From Sphingomonas sp. Leaf208 (GTDB taxonomy: Bacteria; Pseudomonadota; Alphaproteobacteria; Sphingomonadales; Sphingomonadaceae): 64,000 nucleotides of DNA. The position numbers and the translations under genes were made by a program. This document shows, piece by piece, positions 38,573 to 47,747 of the stretch. The stretch's first letter is position 1; every line of letters starts with the position of its first letter. The notes beneath the pieces were generated by a model. That model was not told the DNA's origin and made no database searches. It worked only from the letters and a program-made list of their open reading frames with translations. The stretch is taken from the NCBI RefSeq assembly GCF_001421415.1, contig NZ_LMKH01000001.1:372001-436000 (forward strand). The letters are read 5' to 3'.

Positions 38573-38931
38573 TCGGCCGGCACCAGTCTGCCCCCTTCGA
38601 TCCGCCGGAAGAAGCACGTCCGCTCGCCGGTATGGCACGCTGGCCCCGCCGCATCGACGATCACCCACACCGCATCCTGATCGCAATCGATCCGAAGTTC
38701 GGCGACGCGCAACACGTTCCCCGACGTCTCGCCCTTCTTCCAGAGCTTTTCGCGGCTTCGCGACCAGAAATGCGCCTCGCCGGTCGCCTGCGTTTCCGCG
38801 AGCGCCTCTGCGTTCATATGCGCGACCATCAGCACGTCGCCCGATACGCGGTCGGTGACGACCGCGGTCAGGAGCCCGGCGGAATCGAATTTCGGATCGA
38901 GCGTCAGGCCCGTGTCGCGGCTGTGTGTCAT
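38569..38931 (-). CDS. hisI: Phosphoribosyl-AMP cyclohydrolase
   Basis: A 120-residue protein with [39 protein letters not shown], the acidic metal site [14 protein letters not shown] and [14 protein letters not shown]. These are diagnostic of HisI, which opens the purine ring in the third step of histidine synthesis and needs zinc and magnesium. It is the monofunctional form without a HisE domain. It is divergent from purF with about 130 bases between. Confidence 0.95.
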   Translation of the reverse strand: MTHSRDTGLTLDPKFDSAGLLTAVVTDRVSGDVLMVAHMNAEALAETQATGEAHFWSRSREKLWKKGETSGNVLRVAELRIDCDQDAVWVIVDAAGPACHTGERTCFFRRIEGGRLVPAE

Positions 38932-39063
38932 GCTCCGGATATACTCGAAACCTGCCCCGATGCGACCGCCCCCTCAAAACGATCCGCGCAATGTTATTAC
39001 AAACAGGCGACAAGCCGGCGATCCGCTCGTATAGGGCAGCTTCCGCACGACGTGAGAACCGGC

Positions 39064-40521
39064 ATGCTGACGACAAACCCTTATGATGACGACAAACTCC
39101 GCGAAGAATGCGGGGTGTTTGGCGTTTCGGCCACCGATGGCGCGGCCGCACTCGTAGCCTTGGGGCTGCACGCGTTGCAGCACCGCGGGCAGGAAGCCGC
39201 CGGCATCACGACCTTCGACGGCGCGCATTTCCACACGCATCGCGCGATGGGCCATGTCGCCGGCAACTTCGACCGCGACGACGTGATCCGCTCGCTCCCG
39301 GGCACCGTCGCCTGCGGGCACGTCCGCTATTCGACGACCGGCGAGACCGCGTTGCGCAACGTCCAGCCGCTCTATGCCGAGCTGTCGACCGGTGGCTTCG
39401 CGATCGCGCATAACGGCAACATCTCGAACGCGATGCGGCTGCGTCGCGAGCTCGTTCGCCGCGGCTCGATCTTCCAGTCGACCAGCGATACCGAGACAAT
39501 TATCCATCTCGTCGCGACGTCCAATTACCGCACGCTGCTCGATCGCTTCATCGATGCGCTCAAGCAGATTGAAGGCGCCTATTCGCTGATCGTGATGACG
39601 CCGGAGGGCATGATCGCCTGCCGTGATCCGCTCGGCATCCGCCCGTTGGTGATGGGCAAGCTCGGCGACGCGGTGATCTTCGCGTCCGAGACGGTCGCGC
39701 TCGACGTGGTCGGCGCCACCTTCGTCCGCGCGATCGAGCCGGGCGAGCTGGTCATCGTCCAGGGCTCGGAAATCCGCTCGATCCGGCCGTTCGCGCCGAT
39801 GGCGGCACGGCCGTGCATCTTCGAATGGGTGTATTTCTCGCGCCCCGATTCGATCGTCGACGATCACTCGATCTATTCGGTCCGGAAGGCGATCGGCGCA
39901 CAGCTCGCGATCGAATCGCCGGTCGATGCCGATCTCGTCATCCCGGTCCCCGACTCGGGCACGCCGGCGGCGATCGGCTATGCCCAGCAGTCGGGTATCC
40001 CGTTCGAGCTCGGCATCATCCGCTCGCATTATGTCGGCCGCACGTTCATCTCGCCGGGCGACAAGGTCCGCCATCTCGGCGTGAAGCTGAAGCACAACGC
40101 CAACCGCGCGCTGATCAAGGGCAAGCGCGTCATCCTCGTCGACGACTCGATCGTCCGCGGCACCACCTCGCTCAAAATCGTCGAGATGATGCGCGAAGCC
40201 GGCGCCGCCGAAGTCCATATGCGGATAGCCAGCCCGCCAACGCGGCACTCGTGCTTCTACGGCGTCGACACGCCCGAGCGCGAGAAGCTGCTCGCGGCCA
40301 AGCTCGATCTCGGCGGCATGACCGGTTTCATCCATGCCGACAGCCTCAACTTCATCTCGATCGACGGGCTCTACAAGGCGCTCGGTGAGGCGAAGCGCGC
40401 GGATGTCCGCCCGAAATATTGCGACGCGTGCTTCACCGGGGATTACCCGACGACGCTGACCGACCATGACGAAGGCTCGGAAGTCGACCAGTTCGCGATG
40501 CTCGCCGAACGCGTCATCTGA
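39064..40521 (+). CDS. purF: Amidophosphoribosyltransferase
   Basis: A 485-residue protein. A short propeptide precedes the N-terminal nucleophile Cys16 (LREECGVFGV). Glutaminase motifs are LQHRGQEAAGI, GHVRYSTTG and AHNGNISN; the PRPP-binding loop is VILVDDSIVRGTTS. The segment CDACFTGDYP resembles the Fe-S cysteines of the Bacillus-type enzyme. It starts de novo purine synthesis. ATG 39064 is chosen over in-frame codons upstream that read antisense through hisI. A dehydrogenase gene follows 16 bases later. Confidence 0.96.
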   Translation: MLTTNPYDDDKLREECGVFGVSATDGAAALVALGLHALQHRGQEAAGITTFDGAHFHTHRAMGHVAGNFDRDDVIRSLPGTVACGHVRYSTTGETALRNVQPLYAELSTGGFAIAHNGNISNAMRLRRELVRRGSIFQSTSDTETIIHLVATSNYRTLLDRFIDALKQIEGAYSLIVMTPEGMIACRDPLGIRPLVMGKLGDAVIFASETVALDVVGATFVRAIEPGELVIVQGSEIRSIRPFAPMAARPCIFEWVYFSRPDSIVDDHSIYSVRKAIGAQLAIESPVDADLVIPVPDSGTPAAIGYAQQSGIPFELGIIRSHYVGRTFISPGDKVRHLGVKLKHNANRALIKGKRVILVDDSIVRGTTSLKIVEMMREAGAAEVHMRIASPPTRHSCFYGVDTPEREKLLAAKLDLGGMTGFIHADSLNFISIDGLYKALGEAKRADVRPKYCDACFTGDYPTTLTDHDEGSEVDQFAMLAERVI

Positions 40522-40537
40522 TACTGGCGGAGCTGAT

Positions 40538-41248
40538 ATGACGGACAAGCCTCTCGAAGGCCGGCTGGCCTTGGTCACCGGTGCCAGCCGCGGAATTGGT
40601 GCCGCAACCGCGATCGCGCTGGCGGCAAAGGGTGCGCACGTCGTCCTGACCGCGCGTACGCCGGGTGGTCTCGAAGAGGTCGAGGCGACAATCCATGCCG
40701 CGGGTGGTTCGGCGACGATCGCGCCGCTCGATCTGGCCGAGAGCGAAGCCATCGGGCGGTTGGCGACAGCGATCGGCGATCGTTGGGATGCCCTCGACAT
40801 CCTCGTGCTGAACGCGGGCATGCTGGGCTCGTTGTCGTCGGTCCCGGCGATCGATCCGAAGGAAATGGCGCAGGTCCTGACGCTCAACGTCAGCGCGCAG
40901 GCGGCGTTGATCGCAGCGTTCGATCCGATGCTGAAGAAGGCCAAGTCCGCGCGGGTGATCGGCGTGACCTCCAGCGTCGGCCGCAAGCCTCGCGCGTATT
41001 GGGGCCTCTACGGTGCTTCGAAGGCTGCGTTCGAGACGCTGCTCGGCGCGTATGGCGACGAAATGGCCGAGATCAGCGCAATCCGCACTGCGATCGTCGA
41101 TCCCGGCGCAACGCGGACGAAGATGCGCGCGCGAGCGTATCCGGGCGAGGATCCAAACTCGGTCAAGGAACCGACTGTCGTGGCCGACCGCATCGTCGCG
41201 CTGGCGATCGAGGGCTTCGAAGCTGGGCACTTCGAGCGCGTCGCGTAA
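40538..41248 (+). CDS. Short-chain dehydrogenase/reductase
   Basis: A 236-residue protein with the NAD(P)-binding TGASRGIGAATAIAL, the NAG motif LNAGMLG, the catalytic serine region VTSSVGRKP and the YGASK motif (Tyr-x3-Lys). The fold and active site are complete. The substrate cannot be deduced. GGAG precedes ATG 40538. It follows purF by 16 bases and may be transcribed with it. A paired-hairpin repeat follows. Confidence 0.92.
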   Translation: MTDKPLEGRLALVTGASRGIGAATAIALAAKGAHVVLTARTPGGLEEVEATIHAAGGSATIAPLDLAESEAIGRLATAIGDRWDALDILVLNAGMLGSLSSVPAIDPKEMAQVLTLNVSAQAALIAAFDPMLKKAKSARVIGVTSSVGRKPRAYWGLYGASKAAFETLLGAYGDEMAEISAIRTAIVDPGATRTKMRARAYPGEDPNSVKEPTVVADRIVALAIEGFEAGHFERVA

Positions 41249-41253
41249 CCGTT

Positions 41254-41325
41254 CTCCTGCGCACGCAGGAGTCCAGGATACCAAACGTAGCGCTCCGTGA
41301 CCCTGGATTCCTGCGTACGCAGGAA
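41254..41325. repeat. Paired-hairpin intergenic repeat, TCCTGCGCACGCAGGA family
   Basis: The left arm CTCCTGCGCACGCAGGAG and the right arm TTCCTGCGTACGCAGGAA each fold on themselves. GTCCAGGATACC and ACCCTGGATT pair across the centre. It has the same architecture as the 8617 and 57287 elements with different arm bases. It lies between convergent genes. Confidence 0.78.
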
Positions 41326-41329
41326 AGCC

Positions 41330-42574
41330 CTACCGCTTGACCAGCGTAACCTGCGCTACGTCGATCCCGCCGCCGAGAAACCCGCCTTCGCAGTACATCA
41401 GATAGTAGCGCCATAACGCGACGAACCGCGCATCGAACCGCGCCGGCAACCGCCCTTCCGCAACCGCGGCATCGAACGCAACGCGCCACCGCCGCAACGT
41501 CTCGGCATAATGCAGCCCGAACCCACGCCGGTCCTCCCACGCGAGCCCCCGCGCCTCCGCCAGCGCGCGAAACCGTGGTTCGGACAACAGCATCCCGCCC
41601 GGAAACACGTAACGCTGGATGAAGTCGACACTCCGCGAATATGAGTCGAAGATCGCATCGTCGATCGAGATATACTGCAACGCCGCACGCCCACCTGGCT
41701 TCAAGGCGCGCGCGATCGCGTCGAGATACACCGGCCAGTATTCCTCGCCGACCGCCTCCACCATCTCGATGCTCGCCACCGCATCATAGGTACCGGTGAC
41801 GTCACGGTAATCGGTCAGCGCCACCTGCACCCCGTCGAGCCCCGCCGCCGCGATCCGCTCGTCGACCTGCCGCTTCTGCTCGGTCGACAGCGTCAGCGCG
41901 TGCACGCCGACCCCCGCGCGCGCAGCCATCTCGGCGAACGATCCCCAGCCACAGCCGATCTCTAGGATCGTATCACCAGCCCGCGCCCCGGTCCGGTCGA
42001 GGATCGCACGCAGCTTGGTCCCCTGCGCAGCCTCATGCGGTTCGGCATCGTTGAACGGCTCGGCGAATATGGCGCTCGAATAGGTCAGGCTCTGGTCGAG
42101 CCACGTCTCGTAGAAGTCGTTCCCGAGGTCATAATGCGCGGCAATGTTCTTGCGCGATCCGGTGAGGTCGTTCCGCCGCATCCGGTGCCAAGCCCGCGCC
42201 GCCAGCCGCACTACGCCCCCCGACCGTGCCGCGCCGCCGAGCGAGCGCCGGTTGCGCATGAACAGGTCGAACAGCGGCACCGGGTCTGGGCTCGACCAGT
42301 CGCCTGCCGCCCAGCCTTCATACCAGCCAACCGACCCGGCCGTCGCGAGCCTCACCAGCGCGCGCCAGCGATGTACGACGACGACCGGCAAAGGCCCGGG
42401 CGCGCGTCCGCCGATCAGCCGCCGCGTGCCGTCGGGCAGTCGCGCATCGATCCCGCCGCTCTCAAGCCCTGCGTCGATCCGGTCGAGCAGGTGGTGAAAC
42501 ACCGGCGCGACGACGCGCGCGACCGGGGAAACCTGCGCGGTGGGCACATCATCGAAAGCGGGAACGGCAGTCAT
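41330..42574 (-). CDS. cfa: Cyclopropane-fatty-acid synthase family protein
   Basis: A 414-residue protein with KNIAAHYDLGNDFYETWLDQ, SLTYSSAIF, the SAM motif ILEIGCGWGSFAEMAARAG, ALTLSTEQKRQV and DAVASIEMVEAVGEEYWPVY. These match Cfa/CmaS enzymes that add a methylene bridge from SAM to membrane phospholipid acyl chains. The C-terminus (YYLMYCEGGFLGGGIDVAQV) is also typical. The length is normal. The downstream-side neighbour is a photolyase gene on the same strand, 118 bases away. Confidence 0.93.
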   Translation of the reverse strand: MTAVPAFDDVPTAQVSPVARVVAPVFHHLLDRIDAGLESGGIDARLPDGTRRLIGGRAPGPLPVVVVHRWRALVRLATAGSVGWYEGWAAGDWSSPDPVPLFDLFMRNRRSLGGAARSGGVVRLAARAWHRMRRNDLTGSRKNIAAHYDLGNDFYETWLDQSLTYSSAIFAEPFNDAEPHEAAQGTKLRAILDRTGARAGDTILEIGCGWGSFAEMAARAGVGVHALTLSTEQKRQVDERIAAAGLDGVQVALTDYRDVTGTYDAVASIEMVEAVGEEYWPVYLDAIARALKPGGRAALQYISIDDAIFDSYSRSVDFIQRYVFPGGMLLSEPRFRALAEARGLAWEDRRGFGLHYAETLRRWRVAFDAAVAEGRLPARFDARFVALWRYYLMYCEGGFLGGGIDVAQVTLVKR

Positions 42575-42661
42575 CGCGGCGCTCCATGCAACACGGGCGG
42601 CGGCTAGGAAAGAGTTGTCCGCGCGGAAACGGCTGGAACGTAATCAAGGCTACAACGTCCT

Positions 42662-42683
42662 CCCCTTCCTGGAAGGGAGGGGA
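42662..42683. repeat. Half copy of the CCCTCCCT-family repeat
   Basis: A single hairpin arm CCCCTTCCTGGAAGGGAGGG plus GA lies between phrB and cfa without its partner arm. It shows that single arms persist alone. Confidence 0.6.
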
Positions 42684-42692
42684 GACGCGACC

Positions 42693-44054
42693 CTATCGCG
42701 CGTGCCGCCCGGCTTCGAGCGCTCGCTCGCGCCCTTCGCGGTGGCCGACGATCTTCGCCGGATACGCCTTCGGCCGACATCCGGACTCGTCCGGATCATG
42801 GATCGCCTCGCCGGTCACCTTCGCCAGTTCCGGCACCCACTCGCGGATATAGTCGCCCGCATCGAACTTCTCCGACTGCGTCAGCGGCGCCATGATCCGC
42901 CCGAACATGTTCGAATCCACCCCGGTCCCGGCGACCCATTGCCAGTTCACCGAATTATTCCCGTAATCCGCATCGACCAGGCAGTCCCAGAACCACCGCT
43001 CCCCCTCGCGCCAATCGATCAGCAGATGCTTCACCAGGAAGCTCGCCGTGATCATCCGGACACGGTTGTGCATCCAGCCGGTCGCCCAGAGCTGCCGCAT
43101 TCCGGCATCCACGATGGGATAGCCGGTCTTGCCCTCCTGCCACGCCTTCAGGTCGGCCTCGGCCGCCTCGCCCGACCGCCATGGGAGCTTGTCGAACTTG
43201 GGTCGCCCGTTCGTATCGCCGTAATCCGGCATCGTCAGCACGACGCCATCGGTGAAATCGCGCCAAGCCAGTTCCTTGCGAAACGTCGTCGCGTCGCCGT
43301 GGCCATCGACCGCATGCCACACCGCACGCGGCGAAATCTCGCCGAAATGCAGATGAGGCGACAGGCGCGAGGTGCCCTCGATCGACGGCATGTTGCGATC
43401 GACGTCATACGCCTCGACGATCGGCGCCATCGCCTTCGCGTTCTTCAACGCCTGCGCCTCGCCCGGCGTCCAGTCGCCGAATCCCGTCGACCAGTCCGGC
43501 TTGGTCGGCAGCAGATCCCAGTCCGCCAGCGTCTCGCTCTTTGGCCATTTCGATGGCGCCGGGATCGTCTGCGGCGCCGGCTCGGGATCGCCGGGCGGCA
43601 TCATCTGGTTCAGCGCCTTCCAGAACGACGAATACACCTTGAACTGCCCGCCCGATCCCGTCCTCACGTCCTCGATGCGCGCAAGATGGTTGCCATCATG
43701 AAGGCACAGCCGATCGCCAAGCGCCGCCTCGGCCTTCCGCCACCACGGCTCGTAATGCCGGATCGCGTGCACCTGCTCGGCACCGGTTTCCTCCATCAGC
43801 GCCGTCAGTACCTCGACCGCACCGCCGCGTCGCAGGATCAGCTTCGACCCCTTGTCCGCCAACGATTTGCCGAACGAGTCGAGCGTGTGGTGCAGCCACC
43901 AGCGCTGGGCGCCGCCCATTTTCCATTTCCCCGGCGCGTCGTCATCGAGCACGTAGACCGGGATCACCGGCCCGGCATGCGCGGCGACGATCAGCGCGGG
44001 TTGGTCATGAAGGCGGAGGTCCTGGCGCAGCCAGAGAAGCGTGGGAGTCGTCAT
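42693..44054 (-). CDS. phrB: Deoxyribodipyrimidine photolyase
   Basis: A 453-residue protein with an N-terminal antenna domain (TLLWLRQDLRLHDQPALIVA) and a C-terminal FAD domain: GTSRLSPHLHFGEISPRAVW, KTGYPIVDAGMRQLWATGWM, HNRVRMITASFLVKHLLIDW and WQWVAGTGVDSNMF. The motifs fit a class I CPD photolyase that repairs UV-induced pyrimidine dimers using blue light. The length is typical. Upstream on the same strand is the deacetylase gene, 33 bases away. Confidence 0.95.
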   Translation of the reverse strand: MTTPTLLWLRQDLRLHDQPALIVAAHAGPVIPVYVLDDDAPGKWKMGGAQRWWLHHTLDSFGKSLADKGSKLILRRGGAVEVLTALMEETGAEQVHAIRHYEPWWRKAEAALGDRLCLHDGNHLARIEDVRTGSGGQFKVYSSFWKALNQMMPPGDPEPAPQTIPAPSKWPKSETLADWDLLPTKPDWSTGFGDWTPGEAQALKNAKAMAPIVEAYDVDRNMPSIEGTSRLSPHLHFGEISPRAVWHAVDGHGDATTFRKELAWRDFTDGVVLTMPDYGDTNGRPKFDKLPWRSGEAAEADLKAWQEGKTGYPIVDAGMRQLWATGWMHNRVRMITASFLVKHLLIDWREGERWFWDCLVDADYGNNSVNWQWVAGTGVDSNMFGRIMAPLTQSEKFDAGDYIREWVPELAKVTGEAIHDPDESGCRPKAYPAKIVGHREGRERALEAGRHAR

Positions 44055-44087
44055 CGCATCCCCAACGCAGCAAGCCGCGATCCAGCA

Positions 44088-44990
44088 TCACGCCACTGCG
44101 AAAGTTTCCCCCAGCGTCATGATCGCCGCCACATGCCGCTCGGCGATCGCCAGCGCGTCCTCGCCGTAACCACCACCCACCGTGCTCGCGAGCGGCACGC
44201 CGCGTGCAATCGCAAGGCTAGCGACCAGCCGTTCCCGCCGCGCCAGACCGTCCAAGGTCAGCGCCAACCGCCCGAGCCGGTCGCCCTCGAACGGATCCAC
44301 GCCGGCTTGGTAGAGGATCAGCTCCGGCCGGAACTCGTCGAGCAAAGGCACTAGGGTCGTCTCCAGCGTTGCCAAATACGCCTCGTCGCCGACCTTGTCC
44401 GGCAACGGCACGTCGACCGTCGAACGCGCCTTCCGCACCGGAAAATTCTTCTCCGCATGGATCGAGTAGGTTGCGATCTCCGGCCGCCCAGCGAGCAACG
44501 CGGCAGTCCCGTCGCCCTGATGCACATCGCAATCGACGACGAGCACGCGCGCCACGCGCCCCTCGTCGATCAACCGCGCCGCCGCTACCGCGAGATCGTT
44601 GAACACGCAGAACCCCGCGCCAGTGTTCGCCAGCGCATGATGGCTCCCGCCCGCGGTGTTCGCCGCGAACCCGTGCTCCAGCGCAAGACACGCCGCAAGC
44701 CACGTCCCATGCGGCACGATCGCCGCGCGCGACGCCACCGCCGCGGTGACCGGAAAGCCGATCCGCCGCTCCTTCTCCTTCGGCACGTCCGCGCGGAGCA
44801 CCTCGGCGACGTAGTCCTCGTCATGCACCGCCTCCAGCCACGCGGTCGGCGTCGTCTCGGCGCGGTGCCACGCCACCGCATCGCCCTTTTCGAGCAACAG
44901 ATCGCGGATCAGCCCGTTCTTGTTCCAGCGATAGGTCGAGCGCGCCGGCGCTGGGGTGACATAGTCGGGATGGTGGACGACATGGATCAT
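44088..44990 (-). CDS. Histone deacetylase / acetoin-utilization family hydrolase
   Basis: A 300-residue protein with [38 protein letters not shown] (zinc ligands Asp and His), [16 protein letters not shown] and [17 protein letters not shown]. These are the class II HDAC-like AcuC/AphA superfamily motifs. The bacterial substrates are acetyl-lysine or acetylpolyamines and cannot be distinguished here. The ATG at 44990 precedes [11 protein letters not shown], the family start. It lies upstream of phrB on the same strand, and the intergenic gap to rppH is 74 bases. Confidence 0.9.
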   Translation of the reverse strand: MIHVVHHPDYVTPAPARSTYRWNKNGLIRDLLLEKGDAVAWHRAETTPTAWLEAVHDEDYVAEVLRADVPKEKERRIGFPVTAAVASRAAIVPHGTWLAACLALEHGFAANTAGGSHHALANTGAGFCVFNDLAVAAARLIDEGRVARVLVVDCDVHQGDGTAALLAGRPEIATYSIHAEKNFPVRKARSTVDVPLPDKVGDEAYLATLETTLVPLLDEFRPELILYQAGVDPFEGDRLGRLALTLDGLARRERLVASLAIARGVPLASTVGGGYGEDALAIAERHVAAIMTLGETFAVA

Positions 44991-45064
44991 GCTCCGTAGG
45001 TAGGAGCGCGCCTGCCAACCCCCAAGTTGCCCGAGCCCCAAGCCCCTGCGTTGCGGAGACTATT

Positions 45065-45559
45065 TTGACCGACGTTTCGACCCTGCCCTACCGCCCCTGC
45101 GCCGGCATCATGCTCATGAACGCGGAGGGGAAGATCTTCGTCGGCCAGCGCAACGATTCACCGCTGGAGGCATGGCAGATGCCGCAGGGCGGGATCGATC
45201 CCGGCGAGGACGCCGAAGCCGCCGCACTGCGCGAGCTCGGCGAGGAAACCGGCGTCATGCCGGACAAGGTCGAGCTGATCGCGGAAGCGCCCGGCGAATT
45301 CGTCTACGACCTTCCCCCCGAACTGCTGGGAAAAGTCTGGAAGGGCAAATGGCGCGGCCAGACGCAGCGCTGGTTCCTGTACCGCTTCCTCGGCACCGAC
45401 GCGGACGTCAACATCGCCACCGACCACGAGGAATTCCGCGCGTGGCGCTGGAGCGATCCCGCCGACCTTCCGCGGCTGATCGTGCCGTTCAAGAAGGCGC
45501 TCTACGAACAGGTACTCGCCGCCTTCGCGCCACATCTCGGCGCAACCTCGACACGCTGA
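45065..45559 (+). CDS. rppH: RNA pyrophosphohydrolase (Nudix)
   Basis: A 164-residue protein with a start of the form [20 protein letters not shown]. The Nudix box [20 protein letters not shown] ends TGV. LWK-type residues follow ([20 protein letters not shown]), as in RppH. The enzyme removes pyrophosphate from mRNA 5' ends or hydrolyses dinucleoside polyphosphates (IalA type). The likely start is TTG 45065; the next in-frame ATG would remove conserved residues. It is divergent from the deacetylase gene. Confidence 0.92.
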   Translation: MTDVSTLPYRPCAGIMLMNAEGKIFVGQRNDSPLEAWQMPQGGIDPGEDAEAAALRELGEETGVMPDKVELIAEAPGEFVYDLPPELLGKVWKGKWRGQTQRWFLYRFLGTDADVNIATDHEEFRAWRWSDPADLPRLIVPFKKALYEQVLAAFAPHLGATSTR

Positions 45560-45598
45560 GCAGTTCCCATTCCGTCACGCTGCCGTTACGGAACGGCT

Positions 45599-46501
45599 GT
45601 GCGCCGCTTAGCCCCTCTTCTGCTCGCCCCGCTGCTGCTGGCGAACGCGCCCGATCCGCAGTCGGTGATGATCCCCGAGACGATCCGCGCGATGCTCGAC
45701 GCGGCGCTGGAGGCGGGGAACGAAGCGGACGTCAACACGATCGCCAAATACGCGCGCGCCGCCGATCCGCTCAGCGGCGACGCGGTGCTGGCGATCGCCG
45801 AGAAGTGGAAGGCCGACCGCGCGGCACAACGTACGCAGGTGATCCGTCAGGCCAGCTTCCTCGACCTGTGGAGCGGCAAGGCGGAGGTCGGGGGCTATCT
45901 GACGACGGGCAATTCCGACACGGCGGGCGGTACCGCGGTGCTCGACCTCAACCGCGAAGGTCTTCGCTGGCGCCAGAAATTCCATGCGCAGGCGGACTAT
46001 CAGTCGAACCAGAACATCACGACGCGCGAACATTACCTCGCCTCGTACGAACCCAACTACAAGATCGACGACCGCGCCTACATCTACGGCGTCGCGCAAT
46101 ATGAAGGCGATCGGTTCCTCGGCTATTTCAACCGATATTCGACCTCGGTCGGTGCTGGCTACAGCGTGATCAAGACCGCGGGCACCAAGCTCGATCTGGA
46201 ACTCGGGCCGGCGTATCGCTATACCGAATTCACCGACGATACCGAGCAGAGCAGCATCGCCGCACGTGGCACCGCGAATTTCAGCGTGCGGATCCTGAGC
46301 GGCCTGTCGGTCAGCCAGGTCGCCTCCGCCTATGTCCAGCGCTACAACAGCACGCTCAGCGGCACGACCTCGCTCAACGCCAAGCTGATCGGGCCTCTGT
46401 CGGCCGCGCTATCGTACAGCGTCCAGTATGAAAGCGAGCCGCCGGTCGGGTCGGTCTCGACCGACACCACCAGCCGCGCGTCGTTGGTCTACAGCTTCTG
46501 A
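45599..46501 (+). CDS. DUF481 outer-membrane beta-barrel protein
   Basis: A 300-residue protein with a short signal (RLAPLLLAPLLLANAPDP) and an N-terminal helical part. A DUF481 barrel follows: GKAEVGGYLTTGNSDTAGG, LRWRQKFHAQADYQSNQNIT and the final SRASLVYSF, with a C-terminal phenylalanine for BAM recognition. The family is of unknown function and occurs in Gram-negative outer membranes. The likely start is GTG 45599. It follows rppH by 39 bases. Confidence 0.88.
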   Translation: MRRLAPLLLAPLLLANAPDPQSVMIPETIRAMLDAALEAGNEADVNTIAKYARAADPLSGDAVLAIAEKWKADRAAQRTQVIRQASFLDLWSGKAEVGGYLTTGNSDTAGGTAVLDLNREGLRWRQKFHAQADYQSNQNITTREHYLASYEPNYKIDDRAYIYGVAQYEGDRFLGYFNRYSTSVGAGYSVIKTAGTKLDLELGPAYRYTEFTDDTEQSSIAARGTANFSVRILSGLSVSQVASAYVQRYNSTLSGTTSLNAKLIGPLSAALSYSVQYESEPPVGSVSTDTTSRASLVYSF

Positions 46502-46541
46502 CGCTGTTCCCACGCGTGTCCAGCCTCGCTAGGGTCGCGTG

Positions 46542-47747
46542 ATGAGGGGACTTACACCGATAGAGCGCGATGCCGTCGACACGGCGGGCGCTGCACCGAT
46601 GCTGGCGCAGGTCGAGGCCTGGGCGGCCGTCAACAGCGGTACGCGCAACCTTGCCGGGCTGGCGGCGATGGCCGGATTGCTGGGCGACGCGTTCGCGGCC
46701 CTGCCGGGCGAGATTAAGCTGGTCGAGCCGACACCCGTCGACAATGTCGGCTCGGACGGCGTGGTCTCCGCGATCGAGCACGGCAAGCACCTGCACCTCG
46801 TCGTGCGTCCCGACGCACCCGTCCGCATGCTGTTCACCGGCCACATGGACACGGTCTATCCTGTCGGTCACGCGTTCCAATCGCTGCAATGGCTCGACGA
46901 CGGCCGGCTGAACGGCCCCGGCGTCGCGGACATGAAAGGCGGGCTGGCGGTGATGCTTGCCGCACTTCAAGCGGTCGAGGCCAGCCCCCTCGCCGCGCGG
47001 ATCGGCTATGACGTCGTCATCAACTCGGACGAGGAAACCGGCTCCTTCTCCTCTGCCGCCCTGCTCGCCCGCGCCGCGCACGGAAAGATCGCCGCGCTTA
47101 CCTACGAACCCGCGCTCGCCGACGGCACGCTGGCGGGAGCACGCGGCGGTACGGGAAACTTCTCGATCATCGTCCACGGTCGCAGCGCGCACGCCGGTCG
47201 CAACCCCGAGGACGGCCGCAACGCGCTCGTCGCAGCCGCCGACATCGCGGTGCGCTTGTCGAAGGTCCGCGGCCCCCGTCTCGCGGTGAACCCGGCGCGG
47301 ATCGAGGGCGGTGGCCCGAACAACGTCGTCCCCGATCTCGCCATCCTCCGCATCAACTTCCGCCCCGCGACGCTCGACGAGATCACGCGCGCGCAATCGC
47401 ATATCGACTCCGCGGTCGCGATGGTCGCTGCCGAGCACGACGTCCGCATCGAGGTGCATGGCAGCTTCAACCGCCCGCCGAAGCCGATCGACGACGGCGC
47501 CGCGCGGCTGTTCGATCTGGTCAGGGCATCCGGCACCGACCTCGGTCTCGACATTGCTTGGAAAGCCACCGGCGGCGTCTGCGACGGCAACAACATCGCA
47601 GCCGCAGGCGTGCCGGTCGTCGACACGATGGGTGTCCGCGGCGGCGCGATCCATTCGACCGACGAATTCATGATCCCCGACAGCCTCGCCGAACGTGCGG
47701 CGCTGTCGGCGGTCACCATATTGCGTATCGCGGAGGGCCGGTTGTGA
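46542..47747 (+). CDS. M20 family metallopeptidase/hydrolase
   Basis: A 401-residue protein with MLFTGHMDTVYPVGHAFQ (zinc-binding His and Asp), GPGVADMKGGLAVMLAALQA, INSDEETGSFSSAALL and GGTGNFSIIVHGRSAHAG of the M20 dimerisation domain. The family includes carboxypeptidase G2 and acetylornithine deacetylase, so the substrate is probably an N-acyl or N-carboxy amino acid. GTG 46539 immediately precedes ATG 46542; the latter is used. Its stop overlaps the astA start by GTGA, linking it to arginine metabolism. Confidence 0.9.
   Translation: MRGLTPIERDAVDTAGAAPMLAQVEAWAAVNSGTRNLAGLAAMAGLLGDAFAALPGEIKLVEPTPVDNVGSDGVVSAIEHGKHLHLVVRPDAPVRMLFTGHMDTVYPVGHAFQSLQWLDDGRLNGPGVADMKGGLAVMLAALQAVEASPLAARIGYDVVINSDEETGSFSSAALLARAAHGKIAALTYEPALADGTLAGARGGTGNFSIIVHGRSAHAGRNPEDGRNALVAAADIAVRLSKVRGPRLAVNPARIEGGGPNNVVPDLAILRINFRPATLDEITRAQSHIDSAVAMVAAEHDVRIEVHGSFNRPPKPIDDGAARLFDLVRASGTDLGLDIAWKATGGVCDGNNIAAAGVPVVDTMGVRGGAIHSTDEFMIPDSLAERAALSAVTILRIAEGRL

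Noticed and set aside
38974..40986. A 670-codon minus-strand frame
   Set aside because: It is antisense to purF and the SDR gene.
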